DNA of 64,000 nucleotides from Olivibacter jilunii (lineage in GTDB: Bacteria > Bacteroidota > Bacteroidia > Sphingobacteriales > Sphingobacteriaceae). The notes under the pieces were generated by a model, which saw only the letters and a list, made by a program, of their open reading frames with translations, had not been told where the DNA came from and did no database searches. Every line of letters starts with the position of its first letter. Position 1 is the stretch's first letter. Location of the stretch: contig NZ_LR027848.1 in the NCBI RefSeq assembly GCF_900607235.1, forward strand, positions 1,379,184 to 1,443,183, in the 5' to 3' direction. Shown here one piece after another: positions 52,577 to 61,187 of the stretch. The translations under genes were made by a program, and so were the position numbers.

Positions 52577-54235
52577 ATGCCAGAACCAATAAAAGGAAAA
52601 AGAAGGGGTACGAAAGGGTGGTTATGGGTAGGATTCGCCCTCCTTGTTTTTTTAATAAGCGCTTTAATTGCAGAGCAAATTATTGAAGATAAGCTGCCTA
52701 AACGTTTACAATCAGCCATAAGCAAAGAAAGTGAAGGGCTATATCAAATCCATTTCGGATATACTAAGGTAAACTTATGGAGAGGCCAGTTTATAGCTAA
52801 GAATATTCACTTAATACCGGATACGGCCAGGAATGGGAGATTGAAAAAAGGAGGACAGACAACTTTGTTTGAGCTAAAAGCAAAGTACATAAATGTTGCC
52901 GGATTTAAGCTATTGAAGCTCCTTTGGCATAAAGAGATCAATGCCTCCGATGTAATTGTAAGTCAGCCAATCATTATACAATACAAGATCTCATCTAAAA
53001 CGGAAAAAAATGGAAAAAATATAAGACAGCAATTGCGGGCTATAAAAAATAAAATCGTTATAAAGAAAATTACCCTGTCAGGAATTCAATACCGCACCAT
53101 CGATATGCAGTCGAAGAAGGAAACTTGGCTAAAAAATATTAATTTTCATGCAAGTAATATTAAACTAGGCCAGTGGGCTAAACAGCAGGATTCGACAAGG
53201 CTTGGACTTGTGGAGAGCTTTCGTTTTTATGGCAAGAAAGTAATCTACTTATCGAACGATGAGCTATATAAATTGCAACTAGCCCGTTTAGATATTTCTA
53301 CTGAAAAAAATACGCTTGGTATTGATTCGTTTTCAGTTGTTCCTAAATACACGGAGAAGCAATGGTCAAAGACGCTAAAATATAAAAGAGATCGTTATGA
53401 CATGTTTTTTCCGAAGATTGAGGCTAGTGGGCTAGATCTGAAACGGTGGCTGGACGAAGGATGTTTAAAAATGGATAGCCTTGTTGTTAATCAGGCAATT
53501 ATCCGTGTGTATGCCGACAAAGGGATGCGGGAAAAAAAGACGACGGCGTCAAATAATTTTCCATCCCTTGCTTTTCAACGTTTAAAAGTACCGATTACAA
53601 TTAACAATATCTATATCAAAAACACGGATGTTTATTACAAGGAACTAAACCCGAAATCCGGTAGAGCAGGATTGGTGTTCTTTAACAACTTAAATGCTCA
53701 TTTGCAACATGTTAGCAACGATAGTCTGCAGCTTAAACAAAATCCCTGGATTAAAGGATCTTTCTCAACATTCTTTTTAGGAAAACCAAAACTCACATTG
53801 AATATAGATTTTAATATGCTTGATACACTTGGCGCATTTCACTATAAAGGGGTTTTGGACGGAGCACCGGCAAGCTTTTATAACCAATTGCTCGAGCCTA
53901 TTACTTTAGCGAGAGCTGAAAAGGGTTATGTGAATTCCGTTCGATTCAATATAACGGCAAATCGTTATGGCGCTAATGTCGAAACGGAAATGTTATATAA
54001 TGATTTGAAAGTCGCCGTACTGGATGCAAGTAGTGGCAAACTGGAGAAAAAAGGCTTTCTCTCCTTGTTTATAAACTGGTTAGCGATAGAAGCGAACAAT
54101 CCTTCAAAGGATGGGAAGCCGCCTCGTATTGCGCGGCACTATTATAAACACCCGCAGGAAAAGACTTTTTTTAATTTAATGTGGAAAGCGCTCTATTCCG
54201 GATTAAAAGTTAATTTAGGCTTGCCGGAGATATGA
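52577..54235 (+). CDS. AsmA-like/DUF748-type protein, copy 1
   Basis: A 552 aa protein with one N-terminal membrane anchor (WLWVGFALLVFLISALIAEQ) and a long beta-rich periplasmic body. It is of the AsmA/DUF748-type outline, which includes inter-membrane lipid-transport bridges. The C-terminal half aligns with the downstream gene: NIDFNMLDTLGAFHYKG and a closing FFNLMWKALYSGLKVNLG. No enzyme motif is visible. The family assignment is by pattern only. Confidence 0.6.
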   Translation: MPEPIKGKRRGTKGWLWVGFALLVFLISALIAEQIIEDKLPKRLQSAISKESEGLYQIHFGYTKVNLWRGQFIAKNIHLIPDTARNGRLKKGGQTTLFELKAKYINVAGFKLLKLLWHKEINASDVIVSQPIIIQYKISSKTEKNGKNIRQQLRAIKNKIVIKKITLSGIQYRTIDMQSKKETWLKNINFHASNIKLGQWAKQQDSTRLGLVESFRFYGKKVIYLSNDELYKLQLARLDISTEKNTLGIDSFSVVPKYTEKQWSKTLKYKRDRYDMFFPKIEASGLDLKRWLDEGCLKMDSLVVNQAIIRVYADKGMREKKTTASNNFPSLAFQRLKVPITINNIYIKNTDVYYKELNPKSGRAGLVFFNNLNAHLQHVSNDSLQLKQNPWIKGSFSTFFLGKPKLTLNIDFNMLDTLGAFHYKGVLDGAPASFYNQLLEPITLARAEKGYVNSVRFNITANRYGANVETEMLYNDLKVAVLDASSGKLEKKGFLSLFINWLAIEANNPSKDGKPPRIARHYYKHPQEKTFFNLMWKALYSGLKVNLGLPEI

Positions 54236-54307
54236 TAAGTGAGCGCAAACTTTTTGCCTATATTTAGGTTATGGATTGCATATTATACATTCGAAAGAAA
54301 TAAATCT

Positions 54308-56101
54308 ATGAAACCCGTTTGGAAGTGGGTGATCGGCATTTTGTTAACGCTGATACTCGTTGTTATCGCTGGTCTATGGTATCTGGGAAATCACTGGCGA
54401 CCTATTTTAAATGAAAAGATACACGAGATCGTTTTGAGCTCGAGCGACAGCTTATACCAGGTCTCTTATGATGATCTTGACTTCAACATGGTAACAGGAA
54501 ATGCTTATCTGTATAATTTTAAGCTCACGCCCGATACTAATGTATACAATGAATTGAAAGCGCAGCGAAAAGCCCCGGATAATATATACGATATTTCCGT
54601 AGCCCGGTTAGCTATTCGTGATTTTCACCCCAAACGAATTTACACAGAAAGGAAGCTCAATATTGATGAAATTATGATTGAAAACCCGGATATTAAGGTG
54701 GTCAATCAAACGCAGGCGTACAATGATAAGGTTCAGCCGAAGGATCAGCGTACCCTATATCAAAAGATTTCAAAAATACTAAATGAGTTAACCGTTGAAC
54801 ATATCGCGTTCGAAAACGTAAATATTGCCTATACCAATCGAAACGAAAAGAAGGAGAAGACGACGCGTTTGAAAAATGTAAATATCGACATCACCGATCT
54901 GCGCGTAGATTCCACCTCTCAGGAAGATAGCTTGCGCTTTTATAATGCTCGCTCGGTAGATTTTAAAATGAATGACTACCGCATTGCCACCGGTGATAGT
55001 TTATATTATATCGACTTAAAGGGAATTCAATTTACTTCCACTAATCGAACGATGGTATTAAGCGGTTTGCAAATGATGCCCCGTTATAGTAAAGTGGATT
55101 TCCATAAAAAAACGAAAATAGCGAAAGAGCGTTTTGAATTGCGATTTGATACCATCAGTATCAAGCACATTGACCTATTTAAATTTTTAAAACAACAGAG
55201 ATTATATGCAGGCGAAGTTGTACTTGGAAAATCAAAAGTTGAAATCTACCAAAATACAGCCTATCCGAAGAAGAAAGCAAAAGAAAAAATCGGAAAATTC
55301 CCGCACCAGGAGTTAAGAAAACTGGCTTTTCCGATTAAAATAGACACACTCACGCTAAAAGAAGCGCTGGTTACTTATCAAGAATATAATCTGAAAAGCG
55401 GGCAAATTGGAACAGTAAGTTTTCACAATACACATGGCACTTTTTATAATATAACGAACGATTCGCTGGCGCTGATCCATAATCCCTATATGACCGCTGA
55501 TATTCACTCGAAATTCATGAACAACGGTAAACTCCATATTAATTTCGGGTTTAATATGCTTGATAAGCTCGGGGCTTTTACTTATAAAGGTTCATTAACA
55601 GCAATGAATGCCAAAGCATTAAATCCGTTAACAAAACCGCTGGCAATGGTAGAGGTATCGTCGGGATATTTTGATCGACTCCATTTTAATGTAAAAGCGA
55701 ATGAGTACAAAGCAGTGGGACGAGTCGACTTCTTTTATAGAAACTTGGCGGTACAGATAATAACCAAAGAGAGCGATGGGTCAAAATCTAAAAATGGAAT
55801 GGTGTCAATCCTAACAAATAAATTTCTGATCAATGATAGTAATCCCGACGCGAACGAGAAATTCCACCCCGGGCCTATTAATTATAGGCGACCTTTAACC
55901 GCTTCCTTCTTTAATTTCCTATGGAAGAGCCTCTTTGAAGGGGTCAAGGCTAGCGTCGGAATTGATAAGAAGCGGGAGGCTAAATTAACAGCTACGGCAG
56001 AAGAGGCTGATAAGGCAGTTGGAAAGCTCAAAAAGTTCTTTAAAGGAATATTCCATAAAAAGGAAAAAAAAGAACAACAAGACAGTCTTAAACGTCAATG
56101 A
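54308..56101 (+). CDS. AsmA-like/DUF748-type protein, copy 2
   Basis: The start at 54308 gives the membrane anchor (WKWVIGILLTLILVVIAGLWYLG); the frame from 54239 has no support. The 597 aa body parallels the upstream copy: NFGFNMLDKLGAFTYKG, FDRLHFNVKANEYKAVG and FFNFLWKSLFEGVKASVG. A basic, coiled C-terminal extension (KKFFKGIFHKKEKKEQQ) is extra to copy 1. The two are a tandem paralogue pair, 72 bp apart, likely in one operon. Confidence 0.6.
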   Translation: MKPVWKWVIGILLTLILVVIAGLWYLGNHWRPILNEKIHEIVLSSSDSLYQVSYDDLDFNMVTGNAYLYNFKLTPDTNVYNELKAQRKAPDNIYDISVARLAIRDFHPKRIYTERKLNIDEIMIENPDIKVVNQTQAYNDKVQPKDQRTLYQKISKILNELTVEHIAFENVNIAYTNRNEKKEKTTRLKNVNIDITDLRVDSTSQEDSLRFYNARSVDFKMNDYRIATGDSLYYIDLKGIQFTSTNRTMVLSGLQMMPRYSKVDFHKKTKIAKERFELRFDTISIKHIDLFKFLKQQRLYAGEVVLGKSKVEIYQNTAYPKKKAKEKIGKFPHQELRKLAFPIKIDTLTLKEALVTYQEYNLKSGQIGTVSFHNTHGTFYNITNDSLALIHNPYMTADIHSKFMNNGKLHINFGFNMLDKLGAFTYKGSLTAMNAKALNPLTKPLAMVEVSSGYFDRLHFNVKANEYKAVGRVDFFYRNLAVQIITKESDGSKSKNGMVSILTNKFLINDSNPDANEKFHPGPINYRRPLTASFFNFLWKSLFEGVKASVGIDKKREAKLTATAEEADKAVGKLKKFFKGIFHKKEKKEQQDSLKRQ

Positions 56102-56106
56102 TTAGT

Positions 56107-56138
56107 CATCGGCTATCAGCTGATTCCGATAGCCGATG
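56107..56138. terminator. Hairpin between the AsmA-like pair and ilvE
   Basis: CATCGGCTATC (56107-56117) pairs perfectly with GATAGCCGATG (56128-56138). There is no long T run, so it may be a weak bidirectional terminator or mRNA-end hairpin. Confidence 0.55.
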
Positions 56139-56145
56139 GTTAGCT

Positions 56146-57210
56146 TTATCCTACAATGAAGTTCCAACCGAAAGGATCTTCAACTTTACCGTAACGTAAC
56201 TGGTTAAGATAGTCCAATACCTTGTTCGAAAACTCACGGGTGGCGGGGTCGCTGAGCTTATAAATCTTACCTTCATATCCTATCTCCGAGATTGGTGTCA
56301 AAGTAGCAGCAGTACCGGCAGCAAAAGCTTCACTTACCTTGCCTGTCTCTATGCCTTCGATTAATTCTTGGACACTTACATCCCGTGTTTCGGTTTTGAT
56401 TCCCCAGCTCTTAGCTAGATCCATAATGCTGTGACGGGTAACGCCTTGTAAAACAGTTTCAGACCCTGGGGTTATAAGCGTATCTCCCAACATAAATACT
56501 AAATTGGCAGTGCCTGCTTCCTCAATGTATTTATGCTCCTTGGCATCTGTCCAAATTAGTTGATCGAAGCCCTCGTCCTGTGCTAACCGAGTAGGATAGA
56601 GCGAAAGGGCGTAGTTGCCGGCATTTTTGGAGAAGCCAACACCTCCCGCTGCAGCTCGGGTAAAATAGGTTTCTACTTTTACACGTAATGGCTTATTGTA
56701 GTAGGCGCCAACCGGCCCCGTAATAATCACAAATTTATAGGACTTTGAGGGATGAACACCTAAAGCCGGTTCTGTACCGAACATAAACGGGCGAATATAA
56801 AGGGACGCACCGGTAGTTGGTGGCACAAAACTGCGATCAATATCAATCAATTTCTTTAGCCCGTCCATAAAGATCTCTCGAGGGACTTCAGGCATTTCCA
56901 ACCGGACGGCAGACTTATTAAAGCGGTCAAAATTTCTGTCCGGACGAAAAATGCTAACACGACCGTCTTCAAATTTATACGCCTTAATGCCTTCAAAAAT
57001 AGCCTGCCCGTAGTGAAGGGCTGAAGTGGCAGGGCTCAGACTAAGGTTAGCATAAGGGACAATCTTGACCTCTTTCCATTCACCATCATCGTAATCCGCC
57101 ACTAACATATGGTCAGATAAAATTTGTCCAAACTTTAGGTTGTTAAAATCAACCTTTGCTAATTGTGAGTCTTTCGTTAACTCAACTTTAATTTCATAAG
57201 AATGTGCCAC
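56146..57210 (-). CDS. ilvE: Branched-chain amino acid aminotransferase
   Basis: A class IV PLP aminotransferase, about 354 aa from a GTG start at 57210. The frame runs further up to 57282, but those 24 residues are hydrophobic and unlike the family, and no ATG lies between. PLP-lysine region FSKNAGNYALSLYPTRLAQ and the YIEEAGTANLVFM block are present. It interconverts valine, leucine and isoleucine with their keto acids. The gap to the next gene (57211-57531, 321 bp) holds divergent promoters and nothing else I can identify. Confidence 0.9.
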   Translation of the reverse strand: MAHSYEIKVELTKDSQLAKVDFNNLKFGQILSDHMLVADYDDGEWKEVKIVPYANLSLSPATSALHYGQAIFEGIKAYKFEDGRVSIFRPDRNFDRFNKSAVRLEMPEVPREIFMDGLKKLIDIDRSFVPPTTGASLYIRPFMFGTEPALGVHPSKSYKFVIITGPVGAYYNKPLRVKVETYFTRAAAGGVGFSKNAGNYALSLYPTRLAQDEGFDQLIWTDAKEHKYIEEAGTANLVFMLGDTLITPGSETVLQGVTRHSIMDLAKSWGIKTETRDVSVQELIEGIETGKVSEAFAAGTAATLTPISEIGYEGKIYKLSDPATREFSNKVLDYLNQLRYGKVEDPFGWNFIVG

Positions 57211-57411
57211 GGTAAAAATATATAAGTTGTATGCCGTGCAATTTAGGAAAAAAAAGGAAAAGAAGGCAAATACTTGTAGCATGTTGTGGGGCGATCGCGT
57301 TAAAAAAGACCGTTTATTCTTTCAGAAGGGTTTTGCAAAGGCATCTCTGTAACATGTTAGCTAAAATTTAGCGATTAAAACATTCCCTCTTCCGTTCCCT
57401 AATTTTAATGT

Positions 57412-57419
57412 TACTTTTG
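57412..57419 (+). promoter_or_regulatory. TACTTTTG box upstream of the TlpA-type gene
   Basis: An exact TAnnTTTG match 112 bp before the ATG at 57532; the leader would be about 105 nt. No -33 TTG is seen at the expected distance. Confidence 0.3.
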
Positions 57420-57531
57420 TAAAGAAGGGGGTGCCTTTTGTTTTAGGTTACAAGCAATGGAAATACTTTGTTAAACACAGTTTACTTACTGTTTATTTTG
57501 GTGGTAAGTTATACGGTATAAAAAGAAATGT

Positions 57532-58659
57532 ATGAAACAACTAATAATTGGTGTATTAACAGCCCTGCCTTTTTGGGCCAATGCACAGCAAGATTATGTG
57601 ATTAAAGGAAATATAGGAAATGTAAATGCTCCGGCGAAGGCTTATATTTCTTATCGCCTAAACGGAGCTAATCAGCTTGACTCCACAAGTGTCATAAATG
57701 GCGCATTTTCGTTTAAAGGTGCAGTAGAAGAGCCGCTTAACGCTGTTTTAGTATTAGCCCATAAGGGGGAACCTGTAATGCAACTGGAAGCACCCGATAT
57801 GATTCCTGTCTTTTTGGAAAAAGGAACGATTACGGTGCAATCGGCTGATTCATTAAGTAAAGCTACATTAGGCGGAACTCCATTAAATGTAGATCAATCC
57901 ACCTTAAACAAGGCAATGGATGTGCTTAAGGCTGATCAGGCAAACATCATGAATGTATATTATGGAGCATCGGATGAAGAAAGAAACTCCGAAGAGTTTC
58001 AGAAGAAGTTTCAAGCACTTTATGAAGGTTTACAACAGAAGCAAATACAAATTGTAAGTGATTTCATTAAGAGCAAACCAAATTCATTAGTTAGTATGTA
58101 TACCTTGCGATCTACGCTGGATCCCGGGAGAGATTATGAACAGGCACAACAACTATATAGTAGCCTGTCAAAAGACATACAAACAAGCAAGATAGGCGCA
58201 GAATACGGACAATCATTGAATGCAGCAAAAGGTACCAGTATCGGTGCGCAAGCCCCTGAATTTACCATGAATGATACAACAGGCAAACCAGTGGCCCTTT
58301 CCTCTTTCAAAGGTAAATATGTTTTGATTGATTTTTGGGCGAGCTGGTGCGGCCCGTGCAGGCAGGAAAATCCAAATGTAGTAGCGGCCTTTAATAAATA
58401 TAAAGATAGAAATTTTACTATTTTGGGCGTTTCTCTGGACAGACCAAATGGAAAGGATGCTTGGTTAAAAGCTATTTCCGATGACGGATTGGCATGGACA
58501 CAGGTTTCCGACCTGCAGTTTTGGAATAATGCAGCGGCTCAACTCTATGGCGTACGAGGCATACCTGCCAATTTTTTGATTGACCCACAGGGAAAAATTG
58601 TCGGAAAAAATCTACGAGGAGAAGAACTGCATGCCAAATTAGCTGAAATACTTCAATAG
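57532..58659 (+). CDS. TlpA-type thiol-disulfide oxidoreductase with DUF4369 domain
   Basis: A 375 aa exported protein: signal peptide (ANAQQ near residue 19), an N-terminal DUF4369 beta-domain (about 22-120), a helical middle, and a C-terminal thioredoxin/AhpC-type domain with WASWCGPCRQE. It probably reduces or isomerises periplasmic disulfides, as is common in Bacteroidota. It is monocistronic with a large terminator behind. Confidence 0.9.
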   Translation: MKQLIIGVLTALPFWANAQQDYVIKGNIGNVNAPAKAYISYRLNGANQLDSTSVINGAFSFKGAVEEPLNAVLVLAHKGEPVMQLEAPDMIPVFLEKGTITVQSADSLSKATLGGTPLNVDQSTLNKAMDVLKADQANIMNVYYGASDEERNSEEFQKKFQALYEGLQQKQIQIVSDFIKSKPNSLVSMYTLRSTLDPGRDYEQAQQLYSSLSKDIQTSKIGAEYGQSLNAAKGTSIGAQAPEFTMNDTTGKPVALSSFKGKYVLIDFWASWCGPCRQENPNVVAAFNKYKDRNFTILGVSLDRPNGKDAWLKAISDDGLAWTQVSDLQFWNNAAAQLYGVRGIPANFLIDPQGKIVGKNLRGEELHAKLAEILQ

Positions 58660-58700
58660 GAAAGAGTTTCGCTTTGAGAAAGCCATAGGAATGTTATGTT

Positions 58701-58758
58701 AAAGGAACGCTTTTGTTTTTCTTTTTTCCGCAAAAAAGAAAAACAAAAGCGTTCCTTT
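58701..58758. terminator. 27-bp perfect palindromic terminator
   Basis: Arms 58701-58727 and 58732-58758 are exact inverted repeats around a CCGC loop, A/T- and GC-mixed with homopolymer runs. It lies between the convergent TlpA-type and serB genes and would end both. A smaller relative is at 18436-18459. Confidence 0.85.
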
Positions 58759-58772
58759 TCAAAGACAAGGCG

Positions 58773-60065
58773 CTAATATAAAATCCGAAGCTTAATAGTT
58801 GTAGTAATCTGCCTAAGCTCTTTTAAAAGCGTATCATCATAGCCTTTACTAATATCCGTTATTACATAACCGATATTTCCTTTTGTCATTAAGAATTGTG
58901 CAACGATATTAATATGGTGCTGAGCAAACACATTGTTTATTTGCGCCATAATTCCCGGGACGTTTTTGTGAATATGGATAAGACGATGTGCTTGATGAAT
59001 GCGTGGCAATTGCATGTTTGGAAAATTACGGCTCATGGCTGTATCTCCCTTATTAATGAAGTCGGCCATTCTTTTAGGAATAAACTCGCCACTTCTTTTT
59101 TTATCCTTCTTGTCGTCAAAAAGAACGATTCCCATTTCATTACATAGCTCCCGATTAATGTGACCTTTACTGTTTCCGAGATAGCCAATGGTTTTCAGTT
59201 TCTCTGCCTGCGAAAGTTGCTCATCGGTGATATCTATACCGTTCGCCAAAAGAAGCATTCCGACATCTTTTACATATTTCTCTTCTAATGTTTCTTTATG
59301 GCGGATAGAAAAACCATCTCTCCTAAGCAGATGGATAGCAATTTCCGGAACGTCGCCAACAATAAGACAAAGAATGCGATTTTTTGGATATGAAATAGCT
59401 CTGGGTAAATGATTGACGTATAAAAATTCGTCCAAGCTAGGTGTGATATGGTCTGCTTTTTCTGATACCGATTTGCGTTCAATGTTTTCTGTGAAGGCAT
59501 AGAACTTTTCAATCAGACCCGATTCTTTTAATTGGAAGTCCGAATAACCATCACCAATACCATAAATAGTGCCGTCAAGATTCATTGTCTTGAGCAATTT
59601 TACCTTACCTCCCTCATCTGATAAGGGATTGCTCTCATCGTAACCGACGATATTTCCATCCTCATCAAAAATGAATGTATTGGCATAAATATTTTCTGTT
59701 TTTATACCGTACGGAGTTACTACGGGGGTTATAAATTCTTTAAATCCGCCGGAAACAATCAATACATCTTCACTATGCTCACGGAGAAACACACGATTTC
59801 GAGAGAAAGATGAAGACACTTTCTTTTTGAGGGTACTGATCAATTTCTCCAGATGCGATTTGTTAGCCTGGAGAAGCTTCACTCGGCCCGCAAGGCTCTC
59901 TCGGAAAGAAATGTTGCCCTCCATTGCCGCGTTGGTTAAGCGTTCAATTTCCGTGTAGATCAATTCTCTGGCCGGATGATGTTCAAGGGAAATCCGGGCC
60001 AATTCATCAAGTGCTTCAACTTGTGTAAATGTACTGTCGAAATCAATGATGTAATAATGTTTCAT
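58773..60065 (-). CDS. serB: Phosphoserine phosphatase SerB fused to a truncated PGDH-ACT module
   Basis: Residues 1-215 are a HAD-IB phosphatase: DFDST at 8-12, the VSGG motif at 104-107 and GDGYSDFQ at 171-178, as in SerB, which makes L-serine from phosphoserine. Residues about 228-328 resemble the N-terminal part of 3-phosphoglycerate dehydrogenase (AEKLKTIGYLGN then GIVLFDD). About 335-430 match the SerA C-terminal ACT domain, with serine-site positions H366, N368 and N386 conserved. The NAD-binding Rossmann domain is absent. Both modules probably sense serine (inference). The gene follows an SDR gene by 53 bp. Confidence 0.88.
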   Translation of the reverse strand: MKHYYIIDFDSTFTQVEALDELARISLEHHPARELIYTEIERLTNAAMEGNISFRESLAGRVKLLQANKSHLEKLISTLKKKVSSSFSRNRVFLREHSEDVLIVSGGFKEFITPVVTPYGIKTENIYANTFIFDEDGNIVGYDESNPLSDEGGKVKLLKTMNLDGTIYGIGDGYSDFQLKESGLIEKFYAFTENIERKSVSEKADHITPSLDEFLYVNHLPRAISYPKNRILCLIVGDVPEIAIHLLRRDGFSIRHKETLEEKYVKDVGMLLLANGIDITDEQLSQAEKLKTIGYLGNSKGHINRELCNEMGIVLFDDKKDKKRSGEFIPKRMADFINKGDTAMSRNFPNMQLPRIHQAHRLIHIHKNVPGIMAQINNVFAQHHINIVAQFLMTKGNIGYVITDISKGYDDTLLKELRQITTTIKLRILY

Positions 60066-60089
60066 GTCCGTAATGGGATTAATCTTTAA

Positions 60090-60120
60090 AGATAGGCGAG
60101 AGAAGAACTTCCGCCTATCT
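60090..60120 (-). terminator. Hairpin between the SDR gene and serB
   Basis: AGATAGGCG (60090-60098) and CGCCTATCT (60112-60120) pair around 13 nt; the SDR stop codon is in the stem. The T run is weak, so termination on the minus strand may be partial and some serB transcription may come through. Confidence 0.5.
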
Positions 60121-61084
60121 AAATATGTTCACAAATTTCTTTTAACGTTTCGCTAATAGGCTTAAATGAAAAGCCTATCTTCTCTTTAAATTTTGCATTG
60201 GAATAGGCTTGCTTTTCACGGGCCGCATGCGCAGTGTCGTGCGTTAATCCCGGTTGTCGGCCGGTAAACCATGATAAAACCTTCGCCGCCCTCCATGCTA
60301 ATCCCAACATGCCCCTGGTTGCTAATTTATTGGGTGCAGGTTTACCAAGGTAATTCGCGCAAATGCGGAAGAGCTCTTGGTACGTCATATTTTCATTGTT
60401 AATAATAAAACGCTCTGCTTGGATATCCTTACTGTTCATTAAAATGATCGCGGCTCTGGCAACGTCTTCCACATCCACCAGACCTACACTGCCTTCCGGG
60501 TAATACCGCAGGCCATCTTTCAAAAGCTTAAAAATTGCACCGGTGTTTTCCTGGCCGCTTTGACAACCAATAATCAGCGAAGGGTTCATGATGACGGCAT
60601 CCAAACCCTCTACCGTGCCTCGCCAAACTTCCATTTCTGCTTCATATTTTGAAATGGCATAACCATTCTGTGAACCGTCAAATTCCCAAATGTCATTTTC
60701 GTCGGAGAGCAGCTGTGGTGGCTTCGGCTTACCAATAGCAGCTACCGAGCTAACGTGTAATAGACGGGCACCGTATTGTATACACAGGTTGACAATGTGG
60801 GCCGTGCTGCTGCTATTGACTGCAACGATTTTCTTTTTGTCTTTTGGATCGAAAGAAATCATTGCTGCACAATGATAGACCTCCTTAACTCCGTCAAAGG
60901 CGTCTTCCAGTTCAAAATAATTGCTAATATCGGCTTCCAGCCACTGCAGGTTTGGATGTGTAAGAAGATCATTAGGAATGACTGAAGTTTGACGTTTGAT
61001 CGCCCGAATCGTATTTCCTTCGGCGAGTAATCGTCTAAGAAGCGTTGAACCTAAAAATCCTGTTCCACCAGTAACTAATATCAC
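60119..61084 (-). CDS. NAD(P)-dependent epimerase/reductase, SDR type
   Basis: A 321 aa extended SDR with the nucleotide loop TGGTGFLG at residues 5-12 and the catalytic YAISK (Tyr-x-x-x-Lys). The start is GTG; upstream in-frame codons run to a stop. It resembles dihydroflavonol-reductase-like and sugar epimerase-like proteins, with no clear substrate. It lies upstream of serB on the same strand, 53 bp away. Confidence 0.82.
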   Translation of the reverse strand: MILVTGGTGFLGSTLLRRLLAEGNTIRAIKRQTSVIPNDLLTHPNLQWLEADISNYFELEDAFDGVKEVYHCAAMISFDPKDKKKIVAVNSSSTAHIVNLCIQYGARLLHVSSVAAIGKPKPPQLLSDENDIWEFDGSQNGYAISKYEAEMEVWRGTVEGLDAVIMNPSLIIGCQSGQENTGAIFKLLKDGLRYYPEGSVGLVDVEDVARAAIILMNSKDIQAERFIINNENMTYQELFRICANYLGKPAPNKLATRGMLGLAWRAAKVLSWFTGRQPGLTHDTAHAAREKQAYSNAKFKEKIGFSFKPISETLKEICEHI

Positions 61085-61187
61085 CGTCTTATTTCCTATA
61101 GATTGATCATTAATACTTTCAAAAGTAAGTTAATAAATGGATATTTGCACAATCTTAAAGTAAATTGCATTAGCTAATCCTTTTTTC

